64,000 nt of DNA from Methanosarcina sp. ERenArc_MAG2 (GTDB lineage Archaea > Halobacteriota > Methanosarcinia > Methanosarcinales > Methanosarcinaceae), in NCBI GenBank assembly GCA_023955635.1, contig JAMXHR010000002.1, forward strand, positions 62,001 to 126,000, written 5' to 3'. Under the pieces are notes generated by a model that worked only from the letters and a program-made list of their open reading frames with translations, was not told where the DNA came from and did no database searches. The translations under genes were made by a program, and so were the position numbers. The stretch's first letter is position 1. Every line of letters begins with the position of its first letter. Shown piece by piece: positions 56,063 through 64,000 of the stretch.

Positions 56063-56185
56063 TTTTTAGCCTCTCTATTTAATTCACTGATTGTTGGGGT
56101 TGATTCATCGAGTGATCGTTAGATTCATCAAGTGATTATTGGAATTCAGAATAGCTATTTAGGATTTTAGACCGATTATTGGAGT

Positions 56186-56830
56186 TCAGAGCAGCAGTTC
56201 TTTTGCCTTTGCAACAGCCTCGCTTGCGTTTTCGGCATAGCAGTCTGCGCCTATTTTCTCGGCCCAGGCCTGAGTTGCAGGAGCGCCTCCTACCATGACC
56301 TTTATTTTGCCCCTCATGCCCTCTTCCTTGAGCAGGTCAATGACTTCTCTCTGCCCCTGAAGAGTTGTGGTCATAAGAGCAGAAATTCCAATCATGCCGG
56401 CATTGACTTCTTTTGCCTTCTCTATAAAATTCCGGATAGGGACATCCCTGCCAAGGTCGTAAACTTCAAAACCTGCAGACTGGAGCAGGGTTGAAACGAT
56501 TGACTTGCCTATGTCGTGCACGTCTCCTTCTACAGTACCGTTTACAACTACTCCAAGTTTCTTACTTTTCTCTCCTGCCGGAAGGTCGGCTTCAAGAAGC
56601 TTAACCCCTGCTGTCATTGCATCAGCAGCCATCATAACATGAGGCAGGAAGAGTTTCCCTCTTTCAAACAAAACCCCTACCTGGTTCATGCCAGCAGATA
56701 GCCCTTTCTCTATGATCTCTTCCGGCGGAAGCTCTGTTTTCGCTTTTTCTACCGCCTCGAGCACTTTATCCTTTTTACAGGAGATTACCGCATTGGCAAC
56801 CTCGTTAAGTAACGCTTCAGTATCTGCCAT
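56186..56830 (-). CDS. mtbC: Dimethylamine corrinoid protein
   Basis: 214 residues, start ATG 56830 (MADTEALLNEVANAVISCKK) behind AGAAGGACAG. N-terminal helical cap (MNQVGVLFERGKLFLPHVMMAADAM), then the B12-binding domain with the cobalt-ligand motif DxHxxG in GTVEGDVHDIGKSIV, followed by GFEVYDLGRDVP, IGISALMTTTL and VMVGGAPATQAWAEKIGAD. It accepts methyl groups from MtbB and passes them to coenzyme M through MtbA. It is the first gene of the operon, with a long AT-rich leader. Confidence 0.96.
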   Translation of the reverse strand: MADTEALLNEVANAVISCKKDKVLEAVEKAKTELPPEEIIEKGLSAGMNQVGVLFERGKLFLPHVMMAADAMTAGVKLLEADLPAGEKSKKLGVVVNGTVEGDVHDIGKSIVSTLLQSAGFEVYDLGRDVPIRNFIEKAKEVNAGMIGISALMTTTLQGQREVIDLLKEEGMRGKIKVMVGGAPATQAWAEKIGADCYAENASEAVAKAKELLL

Positions 56831-57167
56831 TTTTTTCTGTCCTTCTCTGTATCTCAAGATAACTGCGAATTGCCCGCCGCCTTATCGGAAGACGGTAAGT
56901 CGTTTCCTATTAATAATATTTATATTTTTCTAAATGTTTATAATAAATTATAAAAAATATAAATATGTTGGGAAAAAATTACTCGTTAAATTCGAAAAAC
57001 CAAGAAATTTTTATTTTTAAAAGAGAAAAAGAGTAGGGATTCTAAGAAGGTTTCAGGAAGGGTCTTTTTCTTCTATTTAACCAGTTTTACAAAAATCAAC
57101 CTTTGCCATAAAAACACATACTATTCACAAAATGAAATTTTAGACTATTAAATAGATAACCGGACTC
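56831..57167 (-). promoter_or_regulatory. Promoter and leader region of the mtbC operon
   Basis: About 340 bp without a gene. On the minus strand, TATA-like sequences lie near 56945-56962 (CATATTTATATTTTTT) and 56905-56940 (AAAATATAAATATTATT), 80-130 bp before the mtbC start. Transcription from the farther one would give a leader of about 100 bases. The region also contains the downstream flank of the CinA fusion gene. Confidence 0.45.
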
Positions 57168-58391
57168 TCAAGATGACGTTTCCTGTTTATTCTCATATAT
57201 CTTTCTTATTTCTGTCGAAGAAGTCCCATCATCTTCATATTCATCTACAGGGATAACCTCACAAAACTCAAGGACATCAGGCTTTATGTAAAGTTCACAG
57301 GATTTCCTGTGAAACACCATGAAGCGCACATTCTTTTCCTTAAAATGCTTTAAAATGGCGGGTGTGTCTTCTGTGCCACTATAATATTTTGCGTCAAAAA
57401 TCCTGTTGATGGTATCGGCACCAACGATGAAAGTGCTGTTCGGGAAAAGGGCAGCTTTCTGCAGGAAAAGCGGCGCACTGGTCAGACAAACCCCGCCCAT
57501 GAAAGCTTCATCTTTGTATTCCTTTAACGAGTCAAGCCTCTGGCTCAGCGAGATGAAATCTATGGGCGGCTTGTCGACGTTTGTCAAAGAAATTTCAAAG
57601 TAGACAGGCTCGTCAAGTTTCTTCGATGCCTGCTTTGCCATAAACATATGATTCCTGTGGCAGGGGTCAAAAGAGCCAGGGAACACAAGCTTGATCTTTC
57701 CGGATTCTGTGGGAGCTTTGAGCTCATTTAAACCGATTCTCACTACATCCTGGGTTTCATAAGGACTGTCCCGGCTGCACCTCTGCTGGCTCAGAAGATT
57801 CCCGATAGGCTCCGAAACTGATTCATATTTTTCAATAATTTCTTCCTTTTTCCTTCCATCATCCCTATTCCCTAAATCGATTTCAGGAACGCCGCAATGG
57901 CGGGCCAGTACATTGAAAATAAGGAGTGCAACAACCTTTTCTTCCTCTTCCCTTGTCCTGTCCGCAGTAAGTTCAAGCGTGCTCACTCCGGTTTGACAGG
58001 CTGTCTGTATGGAGACATGAATCTCGTGTCCTCTGCCTTCCCGCTCGTTTGCAGCCTTAAGCTTGCAGGTCGCTCCAATCCCGATAACTTCCTGGTCTGC
58101 TGGCCCGTCGCCTTTCGATAAAGACAGAGCTCGCTGATAAGCTACCATCGCCATAAGTCTCGCAGTTTTCTCCGAGCAGTACTTCTCTGATTTTCTTCCC
58201 AGGAAACGGTCCATTGCATTTGTACTGTATGGAACAACAGCATCCAGCACAGTTGCGGAGCCGCTGCCATGGCGGAGCAGTTCCCCAATAATTTCTGCCC
58301 CTCCTCCGGTTATTGCAAAAACGACCTTGCAGGGCGATTTGTGGACCATGTGAATGCGCTCAATAAGGACACTGTTTTCATTTGCAGCCAA
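57168..58391 (-). CDS. CinA-type amidase domain fused to a nucleotidylyltransferase
   Basis: About 407 residues. The N-terminal half resembles the CinA C-terminal/PncC (NMN deamidase) domain: CKVVFAITGGGAEIIGELLR, VLDAVVPYSTNAMDRFLG, MAMVAYQRALSL, EVIGIGATCKL, GHEIHVSIQTA. The C-terminal half has the cytidylyltransferase-like signature in LVFPGSFDPCHRNHMFMAKQ (H-x-N-H instead of H-x-G-H), FIVGADTINRI and the ISTEIRK-type end (DDGTSSTEIRKIY). A role in NAD salvage is plausible. I prefer TTG 58391 (GAGG eight bases upstream), but ATG 58448 and ATG 58349 are possible. Confidence 0.8.
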   Translation of the reverse strand: MAANENSVLIERIHMVHKSPCKVVFAITGGGAEIIGELLRHGSGSATVLDAVVPYSTNAMDRFLGRKSEKYCSEKTARLMAMVAYQRALSLSKGDGPADQEVIGIGATCKLKAANEREGRGHEIHVSIQTACQTGVSTLELTADRTREEEEKVVALLIFNVLARHCGVPEIDLGNRDDGRKKEEIIEKYESVSEPIGNLLSQQRCSRDSPYETQDVVRIGLNELKAPTESGKIKLVFPGSFDPCHRNHMFMAKQASKKLDEPVYFEISLTNVDKPPIDFISLSQRLDSLKEYKDEAFMGGVCLTSAPLFLQKAALFPNSTFIVGADTINRIFDAKYYSGTEDTPAILKHFKEKNVRFMVFHRKSCELYIKPDVLEFCEVIPVDEYEDDGTSSTEIRKIYENKQETSS

Positions 58392-59194
58392 TTGTCGAAC
58401 CTCAATCAGGTGGATACACCTAATGAGATTATAAATATTCTTATTCAACGGTCATCCTTTTTCAGCTCACAGACCAGTTACAAAGGCTCTCAATTTTTTG
58501 GCCTACAGTTTCTACTACATTTCAAGCAGAAAGAAGATAGATTGTGCGGTAAGCTGCTGCACAATATCGTGATTTTCGTATCCTCTTCAAATTTTATGGG
58601 CTTTCAATCGCAGAAAAAATATAATAGTTGCTCCATTTCTCCTTAATCAAGTTTTGGAGCAAAAAAATGGATCTTGAAACCCTCAAGGAATTGCTGTCAT
58701 CATTGGATATTAATCCTGATGAAATTCAGGATGAAAGATATGCCACATCTTTTCGTATTCTGTTTTCTGTCACTGAAAAGCAGAACGAAGAGATCGAATT
58801 CCTTAAGGCCGATAATCAAAATCTTCGAGACGAAATCAACCTACTCAAAGGTGAACAAACCAAACCCAATATTCGTGGCTCTAAAAAGAATGATGACATT
58901 TCTTCTGAAAAAGAGAGACAAAAAAGATGTTTTCCCTAGAGCAAGAAATCTAACTCAAAACTGGATAAAATAGAGATTCATCGAATTGAGACGTGTAAAG
59001 TTGATAGGTCCGTTTTACCCACCGATGCATATTCTAAAGGTTATAGGGACGTAATAATTCAGGACATTTCCATAAAACCTATGAACACCAAATTCAGGAT
59101 AGAGATTTTTTATTCTCCTTCTTCTCACAAAACATATTCAGGTGAACTTCCAGATAGTATCCAAGGTGAATTTGGCCCTGGAATCAGATCTCTT

Positions 59195-59313
59195 TAGGAC
59201 TTACGCACTTGAAGTACCAAATCAACTGCAGTAGGCTTACAACTTTCTGGAATTCAAATTCTACATCTGATGGTTATTGTGCTTGATTTTGAATCTGAAG
59301 TGCGTAAGTCCTA
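59195..59313. repeat. MITE family 7 (TAGGACTTACGCACTT ends)
   Basis: 119 bp, perfect 16-bp inverted ends TAGGACTTACGCACTT, target duplication CTCTT (59190-59194, 59314-59318). The insertion is proven by comparison with the empty site in IS66 copy 1 near 43609. A lone end of the same type is at 1368-1380. Confidence 0.92.
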
Positions 59314-59822
59314 CTCTTATAATAACTCTTAACCATGTTGCTAATGTTTCAGAGCCCAAAATACATGAGTTTCTGAAAAATATTGGCATTCATATCTCCA
59401 AAGCCACTATTTCTCGAATTTTGACAAAAAATGCTGATGTATTCCATCAGGAGAAAGCTGAGATTTTTCTGGAAGGTCTAAAAGCTACTCCTTATCAGCA
59501 GATTGATTATACAGGTGCAAGAGTCAATGGTAGCAATCACTACACTCAGATCCTTTGTAATCCTTATTATGCTGCTTATTTTACAGTTCCCAACAAGAGT
59601 CGAGAAAATATTTTAGATGTACTTTTATGTGGAAAAGAAAAAACGTACTGCTTTAATAATGAAGCATTTGATCTGATGGAAACGTTTAATGTTTCCCAAA
59701 TATGGACGGAAAAGCTCTCTTTTGTTAAAAACAAAATATTCAGTGACGCAGAAATGCGTCGAAAACTGGATTGTTTGTTCTCGGTTAATGGATCTAAAAC
59801 TACTAAGAAGAAAGTTCTTGAA

Positions 59823-60016
59823 AAGGTTATCAAATTAGCTCTAAAAAATCCAGATCTAATTTGACAATCGTTCTTTATGAAGATCTCCGATGTGTATCCT
59901 TATCTCCAACCAGTTCTATACTATCTTATTAGCAATCCAATCTCAAAAAATAGATACGTCCACGGATAATGAAAAAGAAGATAAGTTTTTAAATCAAAAT
60001 TATAATTTGAGAGCCT
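59823..60016. repeat. MITE family 8 (AGGTTATCAAATTA ends)
   Basis: About 194 bp, ends AGGTTATCAAATTA and the complement of AGGCTCTCAAATTA, target duplication CTTGAA (59817-59822, 60017-60022). The empty site is seen in IS66 copy 1 near 44110. Non-coding. Confidence 0.85.
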
Positions 60017-60802
60017 CTTGAAGCCTGTGCAATTGCGGCATATCATCAAAGTACAGACATACCTGTGGTTACCTTCCTTCTGAGTGATGACGCACGTCAA
60101 TTCAAGCAAATTGCATATCATCATGCTCTTTGTTGGATTCATGATGGAAGAAACTACAAGAAATTGAGGCCAATAGTACCTTACCATAAAGAAAAGCTGG
60201 AAGCTTTTCTGGACAGATACTGGGACTTTTATGGGGAACTCTGTGAATTTAGAGAAAATCCCGATTCAGAGATCGCGAAACAATTATCCACGAAGTTTGA
60301 TCAAGTGTTTTCGACTATAACAGGGTATGAAAAGATGGATGAAAGAATCTGTAAAACAAAAGAGAACAAGGAACATTTGTTAAAGGTACTGATTTTACCA
60401 GAGATTCCACTGCATAATAATGCAGCGAAACTGACAGCAAGAGCAAAGGTCAGAAAAAGAGATGTGAGCCTTCAAACAAAAACAGATGAAGTAACAAGGG
60501 CAAACGACACATTTATGACGATTGTTCAGACAGCAAAGAAACTGAGTGTAAGTGCATATGATTACATATTTGATAGAGTGAGCAGTACATTTGAGATGAT
60601 ATCTCTAGCGAAACTGATCAGAGAAAAAGCGAATTGAGTTGAAAGTCAGAGCTTTCCACTCAATTTGAAGAGGATACGAACTTTCCACTCAATTTGAAGA
60701 GGATACCAATATATTAAGGAATCATAAAGGACACTGAAAACAGAATTTAAATCATGTGGATTAAGGAAATCCAGGCAAATTTTTGATTTAGAAACAATGA
60801 TA

Positions 60803-60932
60803 CAGCCGATCCCAAAACTCAAAATTTGCTTCTTTCAATCTCTTATTTTTAGTGCTCAACAGAGTTTCTGATCCTGAAAACAATTCTGAATAACTCAAAT
60901 GATTCTGAATAAAAAAGGTTTGGGATCAGCTC
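60803..60932. repeat. MITE family 3, copy 5
   Basis: 130 bp, ends CAGCCGATCCCAAAACT and the complement of GAGCTGATCCCAAACC, flanked by ATA on both sides. Same family as 34982-35112. Confidence 0.7.
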
Positions 60933-60973
60933 ATAAAGTAATGATAAAATGAAAACTTTAAGTCGCGTGAGTT

Positions 60974-61908
60974 TTAGCGCTCCTCATCTATTAGAATCAA
61001 AATATTCTCACGCCCATTCTTGAACTTCTTAATCAGTCCTCTCTTTTCCAGTTCTGAAAGCAGGAGGCTAACTTTTACTTCGGAATATTCTGACCTGCGA
61101 CGCAGATCTTTTTGGGTAATCCGACCTTTATGGCTCCGAATTAAGTTAACTATTTCTTGTAAATCTGTAGAAAGAGGAAGCTTTTTTAGAGCAGCAGTTT
61201 CAATTTCGGAATTAGTGGAAGGTTCTATTATTGGCTCTGTTATTATTGGCTCTGTTACGGAGATAGCTTTTTCAATGTTTACGAATCCCGGTTTCACTCC
61301 CGAACCAGTGCTATTAGCGAGAATTTTTACAAAAAGCCCGGATATATCGAATTTTCGTTTCTGAAACATGCTTTTTTCAATCAGCTTGTGCTTTCTGGAA
61401 AGTTTATAGCCTCCGCCGAGCAGAAGAAAAAGTGTAAGGGCTATTAGCAAGTAACTTATAGCTGATGAATCATTCGTGGTTTGTTCTATGGGATTTACGC
61501 TATTGGGATTATTTATATTAGCTGCAATTGTTCCTGTTACCGGATTTTCGGATATGGGATAAAGCAGGAGATCGAATACGTAATTTCCTTCACCTTCAAT
61601 CTTGAAAGTTGCTTCTTTTGAATAGGTGAGGGTGTTGTTCTGGTAATACTTGGCTGTAATAGCATAGTCTCCGGGCATCAATTCAAAAGAATAACTGCCG
61701 TTTTTTGCTACTATGGATTGAGGGGAGTGGAATTTACATCAATAACAGTATCGTTTAGGGGTTCAAGGGTATCCCATAAATATGTTGCCCCGTGAACCGT
61801 TGCACTGATGTTGCTGTCTGCTAAGAAAGGTACCCCTAAAGTAAGTAAGGCAGGTGCCCCTAAAGTGAGTAAAGTAGCAGTGCAAATAATGTAGAACCTC
61901 AGATTCAT
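60974..61908 (-). pseudogene. Membrane-anchored winged-helix protein with extracellular domain, frameshifted
   Basis: From ATG 61908 (MNLRFYIICTATLLTLGAPA, a signal sequence lengthened by a 24-bp tandem duplication), a secreted beta domain (ISATVHGATYLWDTLEPL) runs to a C4 run near 61727-61731. One more C continues it as PQSIVAKNGSYSFELMPGDYAITAKYY. Then come one membrane helix (SYLLIALTLFLLLGGGY) and a cytoplasmic winged helix (DLQEIVNLIRSHKGRITQKDLRRR, VSLLLSELEKRGLIKKF). The repaired length is about 311 residues. Such Methanosarcina proteins may link an outside signal to transcription; the target is unknown. Confidence 0.75.
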
Positions 61909-62100
61909 TTCTATCAGTAAATCCAATATTGTAAGTTGAGGTTATGGATTGCAAGTTGAGGTTATGGGGATCAGCTGCTAAAAATTGGCTAAAAATTGCG
62001 AGTACAAAATCTCTATATTTTCTCAACTATAGGAGATATGTTCGTTTTTTCAGATTTGATCAATGAATCACCCCCATGATGCATTGGATTTTGTTATTAA

Positions 62101-62207
62101 CTAGTGTCCAGGCAACTTAATTATAGGACATTAATATTTAAACCAATCCTCATTCGTAGTCCCTTTCTTAATTAAGGTGACCCATAACTAAATTTCCTAG
62201 ACACTAG
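62101..62207. repeat. CTAGTGTC-ended inverted-repeat element
   Basis: 107 bp. Ends CTAGTGTCCAGGCAACTTA and the complement of CTAGTGTCTAGGAAATTTA. It resembles the CTAG family in border but not in interior. CTAGTGTC also occurs at the left border of the IS630 element near 15150. Confidence 0.65.
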
Positions 62208-62973
62208 CCTATTTTAAAATTGCTCCTGATAATACCAAACAATATATAATTTTGAAGCAAGTACATTGAAATCTTTTTTCATGCCTGTAGACTCTTTCAT
62301 TTTATAGCCTTCCCCAATCCCCATTTGATATGTACTGTTCATTATTGAGTCTATCAAGATCCATTATTCCAATCTTGATTATTAATAATTGTAAGATATT
62401 TTTATATAACCTACTTCACATCTGATTGCTCAAACTATAAGATTCAAATAATTACATATAAATTAATAATCCGATATTTTTAATCATGCACACTAATTAC
62501 GATTTTTACTTTAACGAATAAAACCAAATTGACCATGGCTACTGGTCATAATTAATAAGTATATATAATAGATAAATATTTCGTTTATTATTTATTACTA
62601 GTGAAATAAAATGATGGTAGCAAATTACAATATATAATCTATTAATAAATATAACTTCTCAATATATAAATATAGATAAAAACTTACGAAACCTTGATTG
62701 CGAAAAAGATGTGATAAAGGAAATGTAATGCAGTGCGGAGAGATTTAACCTCCAAACATAGGTCCATAGTAGCATCCAATCCATATAATCGTCTCCTCGA
62801 AAATGACATTATTCTTCTGACATTCTTCTGACATTCTTCTTTCTTGACATCTACAGATCACATTTGTTTCTGATAACTTCCTCATTTTCTAATGTAATCA
62901 AGAGCTACTAAAAAAGATTAAAAAATCGAAAACATATTCCCGATTATGAAGATCCTGAAAAGAATTAGTAAAC

Positions 62974-63025
62974 AAGATCACTAAAATAGGGATCTCTGCG
63001 GAAAATTCTCTACTTTAGTGATCTT
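62974..63025 (-). terminator. Inverted repeat downstream of a secreted-protein gene
   Basis: AAGATCACTAAAATAG and CTACTTTAGTGATCTT form a 15-16 bp stem with a 20-base loop, 62 bp after the stop at 63087. It is a candidate terminator or RNA-stability element. Confidence 0.5.
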
Positions 63026-63086
63026 GGTGTTATCTTTGAAATTAAAATTCTAGTTTTGATTTTCAAGGTTTCTTATTCCTTTCTTT

Positions 63087-63434
63087 TTATTCTTTCTTTA
63101 AGCATGTGTATCTATTTGGACTGTAGCCGTCGAGATATCCGTTTTTGTAGCCTTTGTTGTAGTTTTCTTCGTAGTATTTTGTCCAACTGTCTATGGTCAA
63201 AGGAGAAGGAATTTTCTGGAGAATCTCTTTGATACCATATTGCTTGCAGTCTGCTTTTCCTTGTTTTTCGCCTTCGTTATAGCCTTTATCGTAGCCAGCG
63301 TTGTAACCGTCTTTATTCTTATACTCACTATTGTCATCTGCGCTTACCGACGCAGCTGTCACTGACAGTATAAAACAAACTACCAGTAAAATAACAAGGA
63401 TCTTTTTTGTTCTATCAACTTTTTTATTTCCCAT
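63087..63434 (-). CDS. Small secreted Gly/Tyr-repeat protein
   Basis: 115 residues. Basic start and signal peptide (MGNKKVDRTKKILVILLVVC, cleavage near VSA-DD at 32). The mature part has GY repeats (GYNAGYDKGYNEGEKQGKAD, YNKGYKNGYLDGYSPNRY) spaced four residues apart, typical of GYxxGY-type surface proteins. Two cysteines (KADCKQ, RYTCLKKE) may form a disulfide. An inverted repeat lies downstream. The function is not known. Confidence 0.7.
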   Translation of the reverse strand: MGNKKVDRTKKILVILLVVCFILSVTAASVSADDNSEYKNKDGYNAGYDKGYNEGEKQGKADCKQYGIKEILQKIPSPLTIDSWTKYYEENYNKGYKNGYLDGYSPNRYTCLKKE

Positions 63435-64000
63435 AAATTATACTCCTGATTTTGTTCAATTGAAAGAAAATGATTTATACACCGATGAAAAGACGCTGTT
63501 CTGAAACCCAGTGATTTTTGGATTTATAGTCAAGAATTCAACCTTTGGAACTAACTCACTTAATGCCCCCATGTACCTGCAATATTTGGGAATACCAATC
63601 CCAAAATATTCTTTACTGTGTAGAAAATTTGTTGATTAATAGATATATTCTAAATTCCACGTATGTATATCTAATATTAACTGAAACAAAGTTCGATCAT
63701 ACTGGTGATTGTAGATCCATTTCTATTCGACCCTTTATCTCTGGAAAAATCCGTTCTAATTGTCTTGCCAACTATCCAGCAGTTGATATATCTAATATTA
63801 TCTGGAATAAATATAAACATACTTATAATAAAAACTAGCTTAAAATGGTTTAATTAATAAAATAAGTATTTTTAAACTTTTAATTTAAAATATAACCATA
63901 AATAACGTATTTTAATGATTATCAGCTCTTCAAAAGTCGTGTCTCATAGTACTTGCACACAAGACTGGCTCGCTGTTTTGTGTGGGCCGAAAATAATTTT
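63435..64000. other. Intergenic end of window
   Basis: No supported gene. Near 63503-63530 AAACCCAGTGATTTTTGGATTTATAG resembles part of repeat family R. A 97-codon plus-strand frame from 63545 has no ribosome site and atypical composition, so I did not call it. Confidence 0.35.

Larger units (their letters stand above)
58667..60637 (+). pseudogene. IS66-type transposase B, copy 2 (in-frame UAG, two MITEs)
   Basis: Same protein as copy 1: MDLETLKELLSSLDINPDEI from ATG 58667, TAG in phase at 58937-58939 with open frame after it, interruption by a 119-bp MITE at 59195, then HEFLKNIGIHISKATISRIL. The first catalytic region is QIDYTGARV here instead of QIDDTGARV, so the residue after the first Asp differs. 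The W codon that is TGA in copy 1 is TGG. A second MITE at 59823 separates the C-terminal part (TFLLSDDARQF, LHNNAAKLTARAKV, where copy 1 has NNAAELAAR). The catalytic Glu is thus changed to Lys, so this copy is inactive. Confidence 0.85.
58578..60706 (+). mobile_element. IS66-type element B, copy 2, with two MITE insertions
   Basis: Left end GTATCCTCTTCAAATT at 58578. The right end AATTTGAAGAGGATAC occurs twice in tandem (to 60677 and 60706) because 29 bp of the end are duplicated. It is the same element as 42993-44767 plus insertions at 59195-59313 and 59823-60016. Confidence 0.85.
61927..63086. other. Gene-free region with one MITE and a hairpin
   Basis: About 1.16 kb without a supported gene. 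It contains the CTAG-ended element at 62101-62207, three GACATTCTTCT repeats near 62803-62850, and an inverted repeat at 62974-63025. Confidence 0.45.

Noticed and set aside
61711..61731. Pyrrolysine at the TAG TAG in the membrane wHTH gene
   Set aside because: The downstream coding sequence is in another phase, and one extra C before the stops restores it. A frameshift explains the stops without readthrough.
63545..63838. A 97-codon plus-strand frame
   Set aside because: No ribosome site, no domain pattern, and composition like random AT-rich DNA.
1..64000. tRNA and rRNA genes
   Set aside because: Reading for cloverleaf landmarks (GGTTCGAATCC-type T-arms) and rRNA cores on both strands gave none. 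A covariance scan would settle this.

Overview
The window is archaeal and almost certainly from a Methanosarcina chromosome; I cannot name the species. The strongest marker is a dimethylamine methyltransferase gene (mtbB) with an in-frame UAG after codon 355, the pyrrolysine position. It sits beside its corrinoid protein gene (mtbC) and a permease. AT-rich intergenic DNA with archaeal TATA boxes, PGF-pre-PGF surface proteins, DUF169, DUF2178 and CxxC-x17-CxxC proteins, and a Methanosarcina-type SerC agree with this.

Most of the window is accessory DNA. Region 0-6.5 kb: a small regulator/membrane-protein pair, a broken flavoprotein, and a nest of insertion sequences (an IS66-type element interrupted by an IS1634-like remnant that holds an ISAzo13 element). 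Region 6.5-14.2 kb: DUF169, a decayed NhaP antiporter tail, an AAA ATPase and two MscS channels, DUF421, a secreted peptide and serC. Region 14.8-24.1 kb: surface-protein genes and fragments cut up by IS630, IS6, IS1634 and IS66 elements. Region 24.3-39.5 kb: small chromosomal genes (zinc ribbon, NADP secondary alcohol dehydrogenase, HicBA, HesB-like, PII, HxlR plus ferredoxin-nitroreductase plus a TrmO-like/methyltransferase fusion, HepT-MntA, methyltransferases, a prenyltransferase) among about twelve same-strand copies of a roughly 200-bp intergenic repeat. That repeat carries its own TATA-like box, foldable arms and an oligo-T stretch. Region 39.5-49 kb: IS1-type elements, a tandemly duplicated acetyltransferase, IS5 and IS66 remnants, MITEs and tandem non-coding repeats. 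Region 49.6-58.4 kb: the conserved part, with a DEAD-box helicase, an AAA/DUF4143 ATPase, the mtbC-mtbB-permease operon and a CinA/nucleotidylyltransferase fusion. Region 58.5-64 kb: another IS66 copy broken by two MITEs, a membrane winged-helix protein and a small secreted protein.

Three themes stand out. First, two unrelated IS66-type transposase lineages, two copies each, carry an in-frame UAG in a host that can decode UAG as pyrrolysine. Second, at least eight miniature inverted-repeat families are present, several traceable to IS fragments in the same window. Third, about a dozen genes are broken by frameshifts that are nearly all repaired by adding one base to a homopolymer run. That points to homopolymer undercalling at least as much as to gene decay, so the pseudogene calls below are provisional.
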